Shown here: in pieces, positions 26,820 to 35,719 of the stretch
Numbering within the stretch: position 1 is the first letter of the stretch
How the letters are laid out: every line of letters starts with the position of its first letter
Origin: Pantoea agglomerans
GTDB taxonomy: Bacteria > Pseudomonadota > Gammaproteobacteria > Enterobacterales > Enterobacteriaceae
Direction of reading: 5' to 3'
DNA length: 64,000 nt
Assembly: GCF_020149765.1 (NCBI RefSeq)
Contig: NZ_CP083809.1
Location: forward strand, 124,001-188,000
The notes under the pieces: model-generated
Database searches by the model: none
What the model saw: the letters and a program-made list of their open reading frames with translations, nothing else
What the model was told of the DNA's origin: nothing
Position numbers and translations under genes: made by a program

Positions 26820-27143
26820 TTAGCCGACCAGCATGCGAGTGAGTTTACGCACAGCCTCGAGCTCATCAGCGGTGGCTTTGCCCTTTGGCGCCGCGTTGCG
26901 CGCTTTCCAGTCCAGGTTACGGACCTGGTCTGCCAGCGCCACGTTTGCGGGTGCGCCGGCGATCGGCACTTCAAAAGGGTTACCTTTGATTTTGGTGGTA
27001 AGCGGGACGCATATCATCATGCCGATGCGGTTGTACATTGCCGGGCTCATGACCAGCGCCGGCCTGCGGCCAGCTTGCTTATGCCCGGCGTGCGGAGTGA
27101 AATCGAGCCAGAGTATATCTCCAGCATCGGGAACAAAGGGCAT
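26820..27143 (-). CDS. mazF: Endoribonuclease toxin MazF
   Basis: 107 residues. PemK/MazF motifs: GDILWLDFTPHAG, QAGRRPALVMSP (catalytic Arg of the GxRPALV stretch), MICVPLTTKIKGNPFEV and VALADQVRNLDWKAR. These follow E. coli MazF closely. Its ATG overlaps the antitoxin stop by one base (TAATG), the standard arrangement. Cleaves mRNA at a short sequence that cannot be predicted from this protein alone. Confidence 0.92.
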   Translation of the reverse strand: MPFVPDAGDILWLDFTPHAGHKQAGRRPALVMSPAMYNRIGMMICVPLTTKIKGNPFEVPIAGAPANVALADQVRNLDWKARNAAPKGKATADELEAVRKLTRMLVG

Positions 27144-27394
27144 TACCAGATCTCCTGTCCTTGTGCGTCTCCGAAGTCCATTTCGCCATGCATATTCTCA
27201 GGGGTTACCTGGCTCATGATCGTCTCGAGAGTAACCTGGCGCACCGGCTCAATGACCAGACGCTGCATGTTATTAGCGTCTGTCTGAACGCTGATCTCGA
27301 CTTCTGCGTCGATGTCCATGTTCATCAGGGTCATCATATGTGCGGGAATTCGCACCGCGGGGCTGTTGCCCCAGCGCTTAATTGTCTGTCGCAT
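27143..27394 (-). CDS. mazE: Antitoxin MazE
   Basis: 83 residues. AbrB-type swapped-hairpin DNA-binding domain (MRQTIKRWGNSPAVRIP), IEPVR segment, and an acidic tail ENMHGEMDFGDAQGQEIW close to that of E. coli MazE. ATG 27394 chosen over 27415 because the shorter protein starts at the conserved domain. First gene of the mazEF operon; with MazF it should autoregulate the promoter just to its right. Confidence 0.9.
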   Translation of the reverse strand: MRQTIKRWGNSPAVRIPAHMMTLMNMDIDAEVEISVQTDANNMQRLVIEPVRQVTLETIMSQVTPENMHGEMDFGDAQGQEIW

Positions 27395-27871
27395 TTTAGA
27401 TAATCCAGTTAACACGTTGCCGCTTCTTTTCGTCTGCTACTGCAGCCACTTCTGTTGTTGAGGTCAGTCTACTCTTTAACCAGTATTGTATCAACATTGT
27501 ATCTACATCCGCTCTACCCACTCTGTGTCGGCCAGCTCGGGCACCGCTTTCGCGTTGTCGTTGCCCTGGTAGCTGACGTGGTAGCCTGGGCGGTTGGTAC
27601 GGCTGCGCTTCATAGCGCAGCGCACCATGATTTCCTGGAGCTGGCGCACATTCCCCGTGCGGCAGCCGCCGTTTTTGCCGCTTATGTGCGGCGCCGCAAG
27701 CTGCGTTGTGAAGGCTGCCAAAATCAGGGCCAGATAGCGCCCATGATTTCACCACTCGCCCAATGACCAACCCTTCGCCTGCTACCTATATTTCCTCCAC
27801 AGGGCGTTTAACGCGGTATGCCTGATCGTTTTTTCCGGGGCGGAATGCCTCCTTTTTAAGGAATTCACCTG
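27395..27871. other. Gene-poor interval between mazE and the GudP-like gene
   Basis: 477 bp. It must contain the mazEF promoter near its left edge and the promoter of the rightward transporter near its right edge. A minus-strand open frame at 27503-27721 (72 codons) has no family I recognise and no good ribosome binding site; it could be a remnant of a lost gene. No RNA gene seen. Confidence 0.4.
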
Positions 27872-29263
27872 ATGAGAAAAGAGCACGCTGCCGCGCGGCC
27901 CACCCGCGTACGTATCTGGATCCTTTGCCTGATCCTGTTTCTGTCAGTGGTGGCCTACGCCGACCGCTCGATCCTGTCGATCTCAGGATCGGCGATCAAA
28001 GATGAATTTGGACTCTCGGCGATCCAGCTTGGGCTGATCCTCTCCGCGTTTAGCTGGGCCTATGTGATCGGCCAGATCCCCGGCGGCCTGCTGCTCGATC
28101 GCTTTGGCGCGAAAAAAGTGTACGGCATCACGCTGGCGCTCTGGTCGCTTTCCACCATTGCGATGGGCTTTGTCGGCGAACTGGCGGGCGGCATCACCGC
28201 CGCGCTGGTGCTGATGTTTACGCTGCGCTTTGCGCTGGGGCTGATAGAAGCGCCCGCCTTTCCCGCCAACGCGCGCGTGGTGATTATGTGGTTTCCCGGC
28301 GCAGAGCGCGGGCGCGCCTCTGCGCTGTTTAGCACGGCACAATACTTCGCCGTGGCCATTTTCTCGCCGCTTTCCGGCTGGCTGGTGTCGCGCTTTGGCT
28401 GGGAGTGGCCTTTCTTCGTGCTGGGCGGCATCGGGGTGCTGGCGGTGTTTGTCTGGGCGGCCTATATGCGCGAGCCGCGCAACCATCCCGGCGTTTCCGC
28501 CAGCGAGCTTAACTATATCGTCGAGGGCGGGGCGCTGGTGGATATCGACGCGGCCCATACTCTGAAGGCGCGGCCCGCGCTGAACAAAAAAATGTTCAAA
28601 ACCCTGCTCTCCAGCCGCATGCTCTGGTGCGCCTATCTCGGTCAGTACTGCACCATCGCGCTCAGCTACTTCTTTATTACCTGGTTTCCCATCTATCTGG
28701 TACAGGCGCGCGGCATGAATATTATGGACGCCGGTTTCGCCACCATCGCGCCCGCGCTGTTCGGCTTTCTCGGCGGCATCAGCGGCGGCTATATCTCCGA
28801 TATGCTGATCAAACGCGGCTGGAGCCTCTCCTGGGCGCGCAAAACGCCGTTTATTATCGGCATGCTAATGGCGGCGTCGCTGGTGATGGCCGCGGTTATC
28901 CCGAGCAACCTCGGCATTATCGCCATTATGTCTTTCGCCTTCTTTGGCAAGGGGGTGGCGGCGGGTGCCGGCACCTGGACGGTGATTAGCGACACCGCGC
29001 CGAAAGAGGCGGTCGGCCTTGCAGGCGGCATATTCAACGGCATCAGTAATATCGCCGGCTTCGTTACGCCGCTGCTGTTCGGCGTGATTGTCGGGCTGAC
29101 CGGCAGCTACAGCATCGGGCTGGGGTTCGTCGGCGCGCACTGCGTGGTCGCCGCGCTGCTGTTCCTGTTTGTGATGGGGCCGATCGCGCGCGTCGGCGAA
29201 ACGCCGACGCCTGAAGCGGCGCGCGAGGCGAAAAAGACGGCGCAGGGCGTGAAGGCGATATAA
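27872..29263 (+). CDS. MFS hexarate/hexuronate symporter, GudP/GarP-like
   Basis: 463 residues, 12-helix ACS-family transporter. YADRSILSISGSAIKDEFG near residue 30, FSWAYVIGQIPGGLLLDRFG near 70, LIEAPAFPANARVV, and SYFFITWFPIYLVQARGMN near 275 match the GudP/GarP pattern. AAGGA ribosome binding site before ATG. It probably carries D-glucarate, D-galactarate or a related acid with protons. No matching catabolic enzymes are adjacent. Confidence 0.83.
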   Translation: MRKEHAAARPTRVRIWILCLILFLSVVAYADRSILSISGSAIKDEFGLSAIQLGLILSAFSWAYVIGQIPGGLLLDRFGAKKVYGITLALWSLSTIAMGFVGELAGGITAALVLMFTLRFALGLIEAPAFPANARVVIMWFPGAERGRASALFSTAQYFAVAIFSPLSGWLVSRFGWEWPFFVLGGIGVLAVFVWAAYMREPRNHPGVSASELNYIVEGGALVDIDAAHTLKARPALNKKMFKTLLSSRMLWCAYLGQYCTIALSYFFITWFPIYLVQARGMNIMDAGFATIAPALFGFLGGISGGYISDMLIKRGWSLSWARKTPFIIGMLMAASLVMAAVIPSNLGIIAIMSFAFFGKGVAAGAGTWTVISDTAPKEAVGLAGGIFNGISNIAGFVTPLLFGVIVGLTGSYSIGLGFVGAHCVVAALLFLFVMGPIARVGETPTPEAAREAKKTAQGVKAI

Positions 29264-29354
29264 AGCGCTGCGCCGACCACTTCATTCCCCACTGAAGAAA
29301 ATTTGCTCATCTGCCGATATCTCTCTACCGGGAGCGATCCTTAGGAGAGATATC

Positions 29355-30518
29355 GTGATAAAACAAATCACCGTCGACGAGCTGCGGCCAGGGATGTTTA
29401 TCCATAAGCTCGAGGTCTGGTGGATTAAAGACAAACGTATTCGTAATCAGATGCTGGTGACCGATCCGCGCCAGATCGCAATGCTGCGCAGTGAAGGGAT
29501 CCAGCGGCTCTGGATCGATCTGAATCGATCGGTGCCAGCGCCCGCCGCGCCGTCGGCGGCCAGTCAGCCCGTCGCGCGCACCCCCTTTTTCCTGGAGCTG
29601 GACCAGGCGCAGCAGATTTTCCAGCAGGGCAAGACGCAGGTCATGGCGATGTTCAACGAGGCGCGCCTTGGGCACCGCCTCAACCTGGCGGGCACGCTCG
29701 ACCTGGTAGACGAAATCGCCGGTTCAATCCGGCGCGAGCCGACCGCGCTGCTGAGCGTCGCGCGCCTTAAAAATCATGACGATTATACCTATCTGCACTC
29801 TATGGCGGTTTGCGGGTTAATGATTACGCTGGCGCAGCAGCTGGGGCTGGACGACCAGCAGGTGCGGCGCGTCGGCATGGGCGGGCTGCTGCATGACGTC
29901 GGCAAAGCAGCGGTGCCGCTGGAGATCCTCAATAAGCCCGGCAAGCTCAGCGACGAAGAGTTTGAGGTTATGCGCCAGCACCCGGTGACCGGCGTGCAGA
30001 TGCTGATGGAGGCGGGTGCCGACGAGGATCTGCTGGATATCGCGCTGCATCATCATGAAAAGTATGACGGCAGCGGCTACCCGCACCGGCTAAAGGGCGA
30101 GGAGATCTCCCTCTACTCGCGCATGGCCGCGGTGTGCGACGTCTATGACGCGCTCACCTCGACGCGCAGCTACCGTAAAGGCTGGACGCCCGCCGAAGCG
30201 ATGCACAATATGCTGAACTGGCGCGGCCACTTCGACCAGCAGATCCTGCATATTTTCGTGCGCGCCATTGGCATCTATCCGGTCGGCTCGCTGGTCAGGC
30301 TCGCCTCGGGACGCGTCGCGCTGGTGGTGAAAGCGGGGGAGCGCTCGCTGCTGAAGCCGGTGGTACACGCCTTCTGGTCGCTGCATGCGCAGCGCGAAGT
30401 CAGGCCGGAACGTATCGATCTCAGCGACAGCTTCTGCACCGACAGCATTATCGGCGCAGAAGAGAGTCCGCTATGGGTAAACGCCGATCTTAATCGCGTC
30501 TGGGCGCTGGCGAGTTAA
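29355..30518 (+). CDS. HD-GYP cyclic-di-GMP phosphodiesterase
   Basis: 387 residues from a GTG start with AGGAG 8 bases upstream. An N-terminal DUF3391-like region (about 1-130, VDELRPGMFIHKLEVWW) precedes an HD-GYP domain with NHDDYTYLHS, LLHDVGKAAVP, and HHEKYDGSGYPHRL (the GYP motif intact). Such enzymes degrade c-di-GMP to GMP with a metal centre. Cytoplasmic, no membrane helix seen. Stop overlaps the convergent TonB-receptor gene by 4 bp. Confidence 0.9.
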   Translation: MIKQITVDELRPGMFIHKLEVWWIKDKRIRNQMLVTDPRQIAMLRSEGIQRLWIDLNRSVPAPAAPSAASQPVARTPFFLELDQAQQIFQQGKTQVMAMFNEARLGHRLNLAGTLDLVDEIAGSIRREPTALLSVARLKNHDDYTYLHSMAVCGLMITLAQQLGLDDQQVRRVGMGGLLHDVGKAAVPLEILNKPGKLSDEEFEVMRQHPVTGVQMLMEAGADEDLLDIALHHHEKYDGSGYPHRLKGEEISLYSRMAAVCDVYDALTSTRSYRKGWTPAEAMHNMLNWRGHFDQQILHIFVRAIGIYPVGSLVRLASGRVALVVKAGERSLLKPVVHAFWSLHAQREVRPERIDLSDSFCTDSIIGAEESPLWVNADLNRVWALAS

Positions 30519-32605
30519 AAATCGACGCTGGCGCGCAGCACGATCTCGCGCGGCTCGCCAACGGCGACGCGCAGGTTATTGCCGCTGGACGGATAAAATG
30601 TCTTATCAAACAGATTGTTAACGTTGACCTGCCACTTGACGCGGTAGCGGTTAAGCGGCATCTGCCAGGCAACGAAGGCGTCCGCCACCGTGTAATCATC
30701 GAGATAAAAGCTGTTGGCCGCATCGCCCGGTCGGCGACCGACGTAGCGCGCGCCGACGCCGGCGCGCAGATCGTCCGCCGCCAGCAGGCCGGTGGTGCCA
30801 AAATCGTTGGTGAGAAACAGCGCGGCGGTATGGCGCGCGGTATTGCTCATGGCGTTGCCGTTATTCGCCGGATCGGCGGTGACGCGCGCATCGGTCCAGG
30901 CGTAGCTGCCTACCAGGCTGAGGGAGTCGGTCAGCTTGCCCGCCAGATCCAGCTCGACGCCCTGCGAACGCACCTTTCCGGCGGTGCGCGTCAGGGTCTC
31001 GCCATTCACCAGTTCATCAACCATAACGTTGCGTTTCTGAATATCAAACAGCGCCAGCGTGCCGGTCACGCCGTTGGGCAGATCGATCTTACCGCCCACT
31101 TCCCAGGCTTTGCCCAGCTCCGGCGGCAGCGCGCCGATCTCGGTGGCGATAGAGACGTTCGGCTTAAAGGATTCGGTGTAGCTGGCGTAGAGGCTCGACC
31201 AGTCGTTGAGGTTGTAAACCACGCCCGCGCGCGGTACCAGCCGGCTGTCGGTGCTGCGGGTGCGGGCGACGAACGGACGGCCTTTGCCCGCCATTACGTC
31301 GAAGCTGTCGTAGCGCAGGCCGCCGAGCAGCAGCCAGTTCGGCGTCAGGCGAATGGCGTCCTGCACAAAGAGGCCGCGGCTGTCGATATTTTCGCGCTGA
31401 TCGCTGTCGGCAGCGCTCACGGTTGAGGTCGATGACATCTCGTCATACACCGGATGCCAGATATTGAAGCGGCTATTCTTTTTGCCGCGCAGCATATCGC
31501 CGCGGAAGGTGCGGTCAGCTTCGTAGTCGAATCCGGCCAGCAGCTGGTGACTGACGCGGCCCCAGTCGACGTCGCCGTTCAGCGTCAGCTGCACCATCTG
31601 TGAGCGGCTCTGGGCGTCGGCGGTGGCGTCGGCCTGACGCGTCAGCACGCCGGTATCGGCGTTAAAGGCGGTGGCGCGCGCCTGATGGTCGCTGTAGGCG
31701 TTGCGGGTAAAGCTGTAGTTAAGATGTGCCGTCCAGCTGTCGTTCAGGATCCGATCGGCGGCCAGCGTCAGGGTATCCTGATCGCCGCGCGTGGCGTTAA
31801 AACGCTCGTCGAAGCGCTCTTCGCGCGGCGTGTTCACCGGCTTGCCGGTTTTCGGGTCGATTACCGTGCCGCGATCGAACGGCACCAGATACTCCATATG
31901 TTCCCAGGCGACGCGCAGGGTGGTGCTCTCGCCAAACCACATCAGCGACGGCGCAATCACCGTCTGGCGCGTGCGGCCGAAATTGCGCCAGTAGTCAGTT
32001 TCGTCGTGATCGACAATAAGCCGTCCCGCAAAGCCGCTGGTGCCGAGCGGGCCGGTCACGTCAAGCTGCCCGCCACCGCCGCCAAAGCTGCTGTTGCGGC
32101 CCTCCAGATGCACCTGCGGCGTCAGCAGCGGCTTCTTGCTAATGACGTTAACCAGGCCGCCCGGCTCGTTCATGCCGTAGAGCATAGAGGAGGGGCCTTT
32201 CAGCACCTCAACGCGTTCGCTGGTGGGGGTAAAGTTGCGCGCCTGAATCGAACGCACGCCGTCGCGCAGAATCGAGCCGTCGCGGTTATCGCCGAAGCCG
32301 CGCTTGATCAGCGCATCCTGCGTGCCGCCCAGCGTATTAGCCTGGGTAATGCCGCTGACGAACTTCACCGCCTCGTCGAGGTTCTGCGCGGCGCTGTCCT
32401 GCAGCACCTGCTGCTGCACCACCGTAACGTTCTGCGGCGTGTCGATAAGCTTTGCCGGCGCGCGCGTGGCGGTCACGCTGCTGTGCGGCTGGTAGCCATT
32501 CTCCTGCGGCTCGGCGTCCTGCGTCACCAGCAGCGTAGATTCCTGCGCCTGCAGGCTGCCGGAGAGCAGCGCGCCGCCCAGCAGAAGAGAAGAAAGCGGT
32601 TTCAT
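30515..32605 (-). CDS. TonB-dependent siderophore receptor
   Basis: 696 residues. Signal peptide (cleavage near residue 20, LQA|QES), TonB-box-like segment STLLVTQ near 23-29, plug domain (LKGPSSMLYGMNEPGGLVNVISKKP) and a beta barrel ending in the outer-membrane C-terminal Phe (RASVDF). The plug resembles hydroxamate receptors of the FhuE/FoxA class; the siderophore is not certain. It starts within the stop of the binding-protein gene (ATGA), so the two are coupled behind a Fur box. Confidence 0.9.
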   Translation of the reverse strand: MKPLSSLLLGGALLSGSLQAQESTLLVTQDAEPQENGYQPHSSVTATRAPAKLIDTPQNVTVVQQQVLQDSAAQNLDEAVKFVSGITQANTLGGTQDALIKRGFGDNRDGSILRDGVRSIQARNFTPTSERVEVLKGPSSMLYGMNEPGGLVNVISKKPLLTPQVHLEGRNSSFGGGGGQLDVTGPLGTSGFAGRLIVDHDETDYWRNFGRTRQTVIAPSLMWFGESTTLRVAWEHMEYLVPFDRGTVIDPKTGKPVNTPREERFDERFNATRGDQDTLTLAADRILNDSWTAHLNYSFTRNAYSDHQARATAFNADTGVLTRQADATADAQSRSQMVQLTLNGDVDWGRVSHQLLAGFDYEADRTFRGDMLRGKKNSRFNIWHPVYDEMSSTSTVSAADSDQRENIDSRGLFVQDAIRLTPNWLLLGGLRYDSFDVMAGKGRPFVARTRSTDSRLVPRAGVVYNLNDWSSLYASYTESFKPNVSIATEIGALPPELGKAWEVGGKIDLPNGVTGTLALFDIQKRNVMVDELVNGETLTRTAGKVRSQGVELDLAGKLTDSLSLVGSYAWTDARVTADPANNGNAMSNTARHTAALFLTNDFGTTGLLAADDLRAGVGARYVGRRPGDAANSFYLDDYTVADAFVAWQMPLNRYRVKWQVNVNNLFDKTFYPSSGNNLRVAVGEPREIVLRASVDF

Positions 32606-33702
32606 TGCGGTAACTGGCTCCAGAAAGTCCCTGATAAATTCAGCGGCAGAAAGCGCTGATAAAGTTGCTCAAGCGTGCGTTGCGGATCGAGGTCGGCGAA
32701 CAGCTGCGGGTAGAGCGCCCTGGCGAAAAACTCTACCGCCACGACATGCCAGGGGCTGAGGTAGAAGTTGTGCCACAGCCCGAAGGCGCGATGGTTTTTT
32801 ACCGCCTCAAGCTGGCTAAGAACCGGCTGCGCGGCCAGCAGCTTTTGCAGGCTGGCGGCCGCCTCGCCGGCGCCGATCGCCGGGCCGAGCTGAAGAGTTT
32901 TGTCGTTGTCCGCGTCCGCCATGCCGGTCGCGATATAGACCTGCGGCGGCTGCGCCAGCGCCTGCTCAGGGTTGATCTCGCCGAACACCCCTTTTACCGC
33001 GCCCGCCGCGATATTGTCGCCGCCCGCAAAGGCGAGCAGCTGCCCGAGATTGCCGTTGACCGCGGTGGTGCAGCAGGTGTCGCGTCGGCCCAGGTGCAGA
33101 TGCAGCATTACGCGGGTTTTTGCGCCGTGATAGCTCGCCAGCCGGTCGCGCACCTTATCCATATGCTGCTGATAGAAATCGATAAAGGCCTGCGCGCGCT
33201 GCGGCTGGTCGAACACGTCGCCCAGAATCTTCAGGCTCGGCACCGTGTTGTTGAGCAGATCGACCCGCAGGTCGACATAAATCACCGGAATATTGACCTG
33301 CTGCATCAGCTGGCGGAAATGCGCCTCTTCCGCGCCGCTTTTCGCCAGGCGCGGCAGGATAATCAGATCGGGCCTGAGCTTCAGCACCTGCTCGGGGTTG
33401 AGATCACGCAGCGCGCCGCTACCCAGCTGTGGCACCGCTTTGATCGCCGGAAACGCGGCGGTGAACTGGCGCCAGCTTTGCGCGTCGTACTTCGCCATAT
33501 CCGCAGGCCAGCCTGCGATACGCGCCGCCGGATTGCCGGGCACGATCAGCGCCAGGGTATAGAGCATGCGGCTTTCGCCCAGAATGATGCGCTGAGGACG
33601 ATCGGGCAGCATCACGCGCTGGCCGGTGATATCGACAATGGATTTCGCGAAGCAGGCGCCGCTGCACAGCAGCAACAGCAGCAGAGAAAAAAGAGAACGC
33701 AT
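32602..33702 (-). CDS. Iron-siderophore ABC transporter binding protein (FecB-like)
   Basis: 366 residues. Signal peptide MRSLFSLLLLLLCSGACFA, then the two lobes of a helical-backbone binding protein (RPQRIILGESRMLYTLALIV; LKLRPDLIILPRLAKSG; FIDFYQQHMDKV). ATG 33702 is preferred over an adjacent GTG. First gene of an iron-uptake pair under a Fur box; the matching permease and ATPase are not in the window, so they must lie elsewhere or be shared. Confidence 0.87.
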   Translation of the reverse strand: MRSLFSLLLLLLCSGACFAKSIVDITGQRVMLPDRPQRIILGESRMLYTLALIVPGNPAARIAGWPADMAKYDAQSWRQFTAAFPAIKAVPQLGSGALRDLNPEQVLKLRPDLIILPRLAKSGAEEAHFRQLMQQVNIPVIYVDLRVDLLNNTVPSLKILGDVFDQPQRAQAFIDFYQQHMDKVRDRLASYHGAKTRVMLHLHLGRRDTCCTTAVNGNLGQLLAFAGGDNIAAGAVKGVFGEINPEQALAQPPQVYIATGMADADNDKTLQLGPAIGAGEAAASLQKLLAAQPVLSQLEAVKNHRAFGLWHNFYLSPWHVVAVEFFARALYPQLFADLDPQRTLEQLYQRFLPLNLSGTFWSQLPQ

Positions 33703-33729
33703 CACAATTATTTCGCAAGGAAATCGAAA

Positions 33730-33749
33730 TGATAATGAATATCAATCTT
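33730..33749 (-). promoter_or_regulatory. Fur box
   Basis: TGATAATGAATATCA (33730-33744) is a 7-1-7 inverted repeat with one mismatch to the Fur core TGATAATnATTATCA. It lies about 28 bp upstream of the binding-protein start, where it would overlap the promoter and repress the iron-uptake pair when iron is plentiful. Confidence 0.85.
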
Positions 33750-33842
33750 CTTCACAATGTCAGCAGAGCCGTTACGCTGCGCCAGCGGGTTTTATAATTA
33801 AAAAAGGCAGCACCCCCCGCTCATCCACCTGTTTATTCGCCA

Positions 33843-33866
33843 TTTTTATAACTTTTTTACGCCCGC
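33843..33866 (+). promoter_or_regulatory. Putative KdpE-binding site upstream of kdpF
   Basis: TTTTTATAACTTTTTTACGC followed by a GC-rich end resembles the KdpE box of the E. coli kdp promoter (TTTATA, then a T tract, then ACA/CCC). It is about 75 bp before the kdpF start. Its retention is notable because kdpE is not in the operon. Confidence 0.5.
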
Positions 33867-33941
33867 TACAGGCAATTTAACCGCTTCTTTATACCGATGC
33901 GCGCAGGCTATTGGGAAACCCTGATCCCTCTGGAGGTCGCT

Positions 33942-34031
33942 GTGAGCGTGGGCGTAATAACCGGCATCGTGCTGGTGTTTTTGTTACTGGGCTACCTGAT
34001 CTATGCCCTGTTAAATGCGGAGGCGTTTTAA
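33942..34031 (+). CDS. kdpF: KdpF, small subunit of the high-affinity K+ pump
   Basis: 29 residues from a GTG start, a single membrane helix ending NAEAF, almost the same as E. coli KdpF. GGAGG is 7 bases upstream. It stabilises KdpABC in the membrane. Too short for standard gene finding; its stop overlaps the kdpA start by one base (TAATG). Confidence 0.92.
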   Translation: MSVGVITGIVLVFLLLGYLIYALLNAEAF

Positions 34032-35719
34032 TGGCCGCCAACGCGTTTTTACTGATTGCTGTTTATTTGCTGGTGCTGATGGTGCTGGCGCAGCCGCTGG
34101 GCCGCGGGCTGGCGGTGCTGATCGCTGACAAGCCGGTGCTGGCGGGCGTTGAGCGTCCGCTCTGGCGGCTGCTCGGCGCGCAGGCGCCTGCCATGCGCTG
34201 GACGCAATATCTGCTGGCGATCCTGCTGTTTAACCTGCTCGGTTTTGTCGTGCTGATGGCGATCCTGCTGCTGCAGGACCGGCTGCCGCTTAACCCGCAG
34301 CAGCTGCCTGCGCTGAGCTGGCATCTGGCGCTCAATACCGCGGTGAGCTTCGTCACTAATACCAACTGGCAGTCCTACAGCGGCGAGAGCACCCTGAGCT
34401 ACTTTAGCCAGATGGTCGGCCTGACGGTGCAGAACTTCGTGTCGGCGGCGACCGGCATCGCGGTGGCGTTCGCCCTGATCCGCGGCTTCGCCAGCCGCGC
34501 CACCGATACGCTCGGCAACGCATGGCGCGATCTGACGCGCATCACGCTCTATCTGCTGCTGCCGATCAGCCTGCTGATGGCGCTACTGTTCGTCAGCCAG
34601 GGCAGCGTTCAGAACTTCCTGCCGTACCACGACATCACCACGCTGGAAGGGGCGAAGCAGACGCTGGCGATGGGGCCGGTGGCGTCGCAGGAGGCGATCA
34701 AGATGCTCGGCACCAACGGCGGCGGCTTCTTTAACGCCAACTCGGCCCATCCGTTTGAAAACCCCAACGCGCTGACCAACTTTGTGCAGATGCTGGCGAT
34801 TTTCCTGATCCCGGCGGCACTCTGCTTCGCCTTTGGCTATGCGGTGCGCGACCGTCGTCAGGGCCATATGCTGCTCTGGGCGATGTCGCTGATGTTTGTA
34901 GTGGCCGTGGTGGCGGTGATGTGGGCGGAAACCCGCGGCAACCCGCACCTGCTGGCGCTCGGCGCGGACAGCGCGCTGAATATGGAAGGTAAAGAGACGC
35001 GCTTTGGCATCCTCAACTCCAGCCTGTTCGCGGTCATCACCACCGCCGCCTCCTGCGGCGCGGTGAATGCGATGCACGACTCCTTTACCGCGCTGGGCGG
35101 CATGGTGCCAATGTGGCTGATGCAGCTGGGTGAAGTGGTGTTTGGCGGCGTCGGCGCGGGCCTTTACGGCATGCTGCTCTTCGTGGTGCTGGCGGTGTTT
35201 ATCGCGGGCCTGATGATCGGCCGCACGCCGGAGTATCTGGGCAAAAAGGTCGACGTGCGCGAAATGAAGATGACCGCGCTGGCGATTCTGGTGACGCCGA
35301 CGCTGGTGCTGCTCGGCACCGCGCTGGCGATGATGACCGACGCAGGCCGCGCAGGGATGGCGAACCCGGGCATACACGGCTTTAGCGAAGTGCTCTACGC
35401 GGTCTCTTCCGCCGCCAATAACAACGGCAGCGCCTTTGCGGGCCTGAGCGCCAACACGCCGTTCTGGAACCTGCTGCTGGCGTTCTGCATGCTGGTCGGC
35501 CGCTTCGGCATCATTATTCCGGTGATGGCGCTGGCGGGCAGCATGGCGGTGAAAAAAGCGCAGCCGGTAGGCAACGGCACGCTGCCGACGCACGGCCCGC
35601 TGTTTATCGCGCTGCTGATCGGCGCGGTGCTGCTGGTGGGCGCGCTGACCTTTATTCCCGCTCTGGCGCTGGGCCCAGTCGCTGAGCATCTGCAACTTCT
35701 TCAGGGTACGCACTCATGA
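34031..35719 (+). CDS. kdpA: KdpA, potassium-binding subunit
   Basis: 562 residues. The four selectivity-filter loops are visible: [53 protein letters not shown] and [12 protein letters not shown]. It forms the K+ channel-like entry of the KdpFABC pump in the inner membrane. ATG 34031 is confirmed by the one-base overlap with kdpF; a longer open frame begins upstream but lacks conservation. Confidence 0.96.
   Translation: MAANAFLLIAVYLLVLMVLAQPLGRGLAVLIADKPVLAGVERPLWRLLGAQAPAMRWTQYLLAILLFNLLGFVVLMAILLLQDRLPLNPQQLPALSWHLALNTAVSFVTNTNWQSYSGESTLSYFSQMVGLTVQNFVSAATGIAVAFALIRGFASRATDTLGNAWRDLTRITLYLLLPISLLMALLFVSQGSVQNFLPYHDITTLEGAKQTLAMGPVASQEAIKMLGTNGGGFFNANSAHPFENPNALTNFVQMLAIFLIPAALCFAFGYAVRDRRQGHMLLWAMSLMFVVAVVAVMWAETRGNPHLLALGADSALNMEGKETRFGILNSSLFAVITTAASCGAVNAMHDSFTALGGMVPMWLMQLGEVVFGGVGAGLYGMLLFVVLAVFIAGLMIGRTPEYLGKKVDVREMKMTALAILVTPTLVLLGTALAMMTDAGRAGMANPGIHGFSEVLYAVSSAANNNGSAFAGLSANTPFWNLLLAFCMLVGRFGIIIPVMALAGSMAVKKAQPVGNGTLPTHGPLFIALLIGAVLLVGALTFIPALALGPVAEHLQLLQGTHS

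Noticed and set aside
27503..27721. 72-codon minus-strand open frame upstream of mazE
   Set aside because: No family recognised and no ribosome binding site; kept only as a possible remnant.
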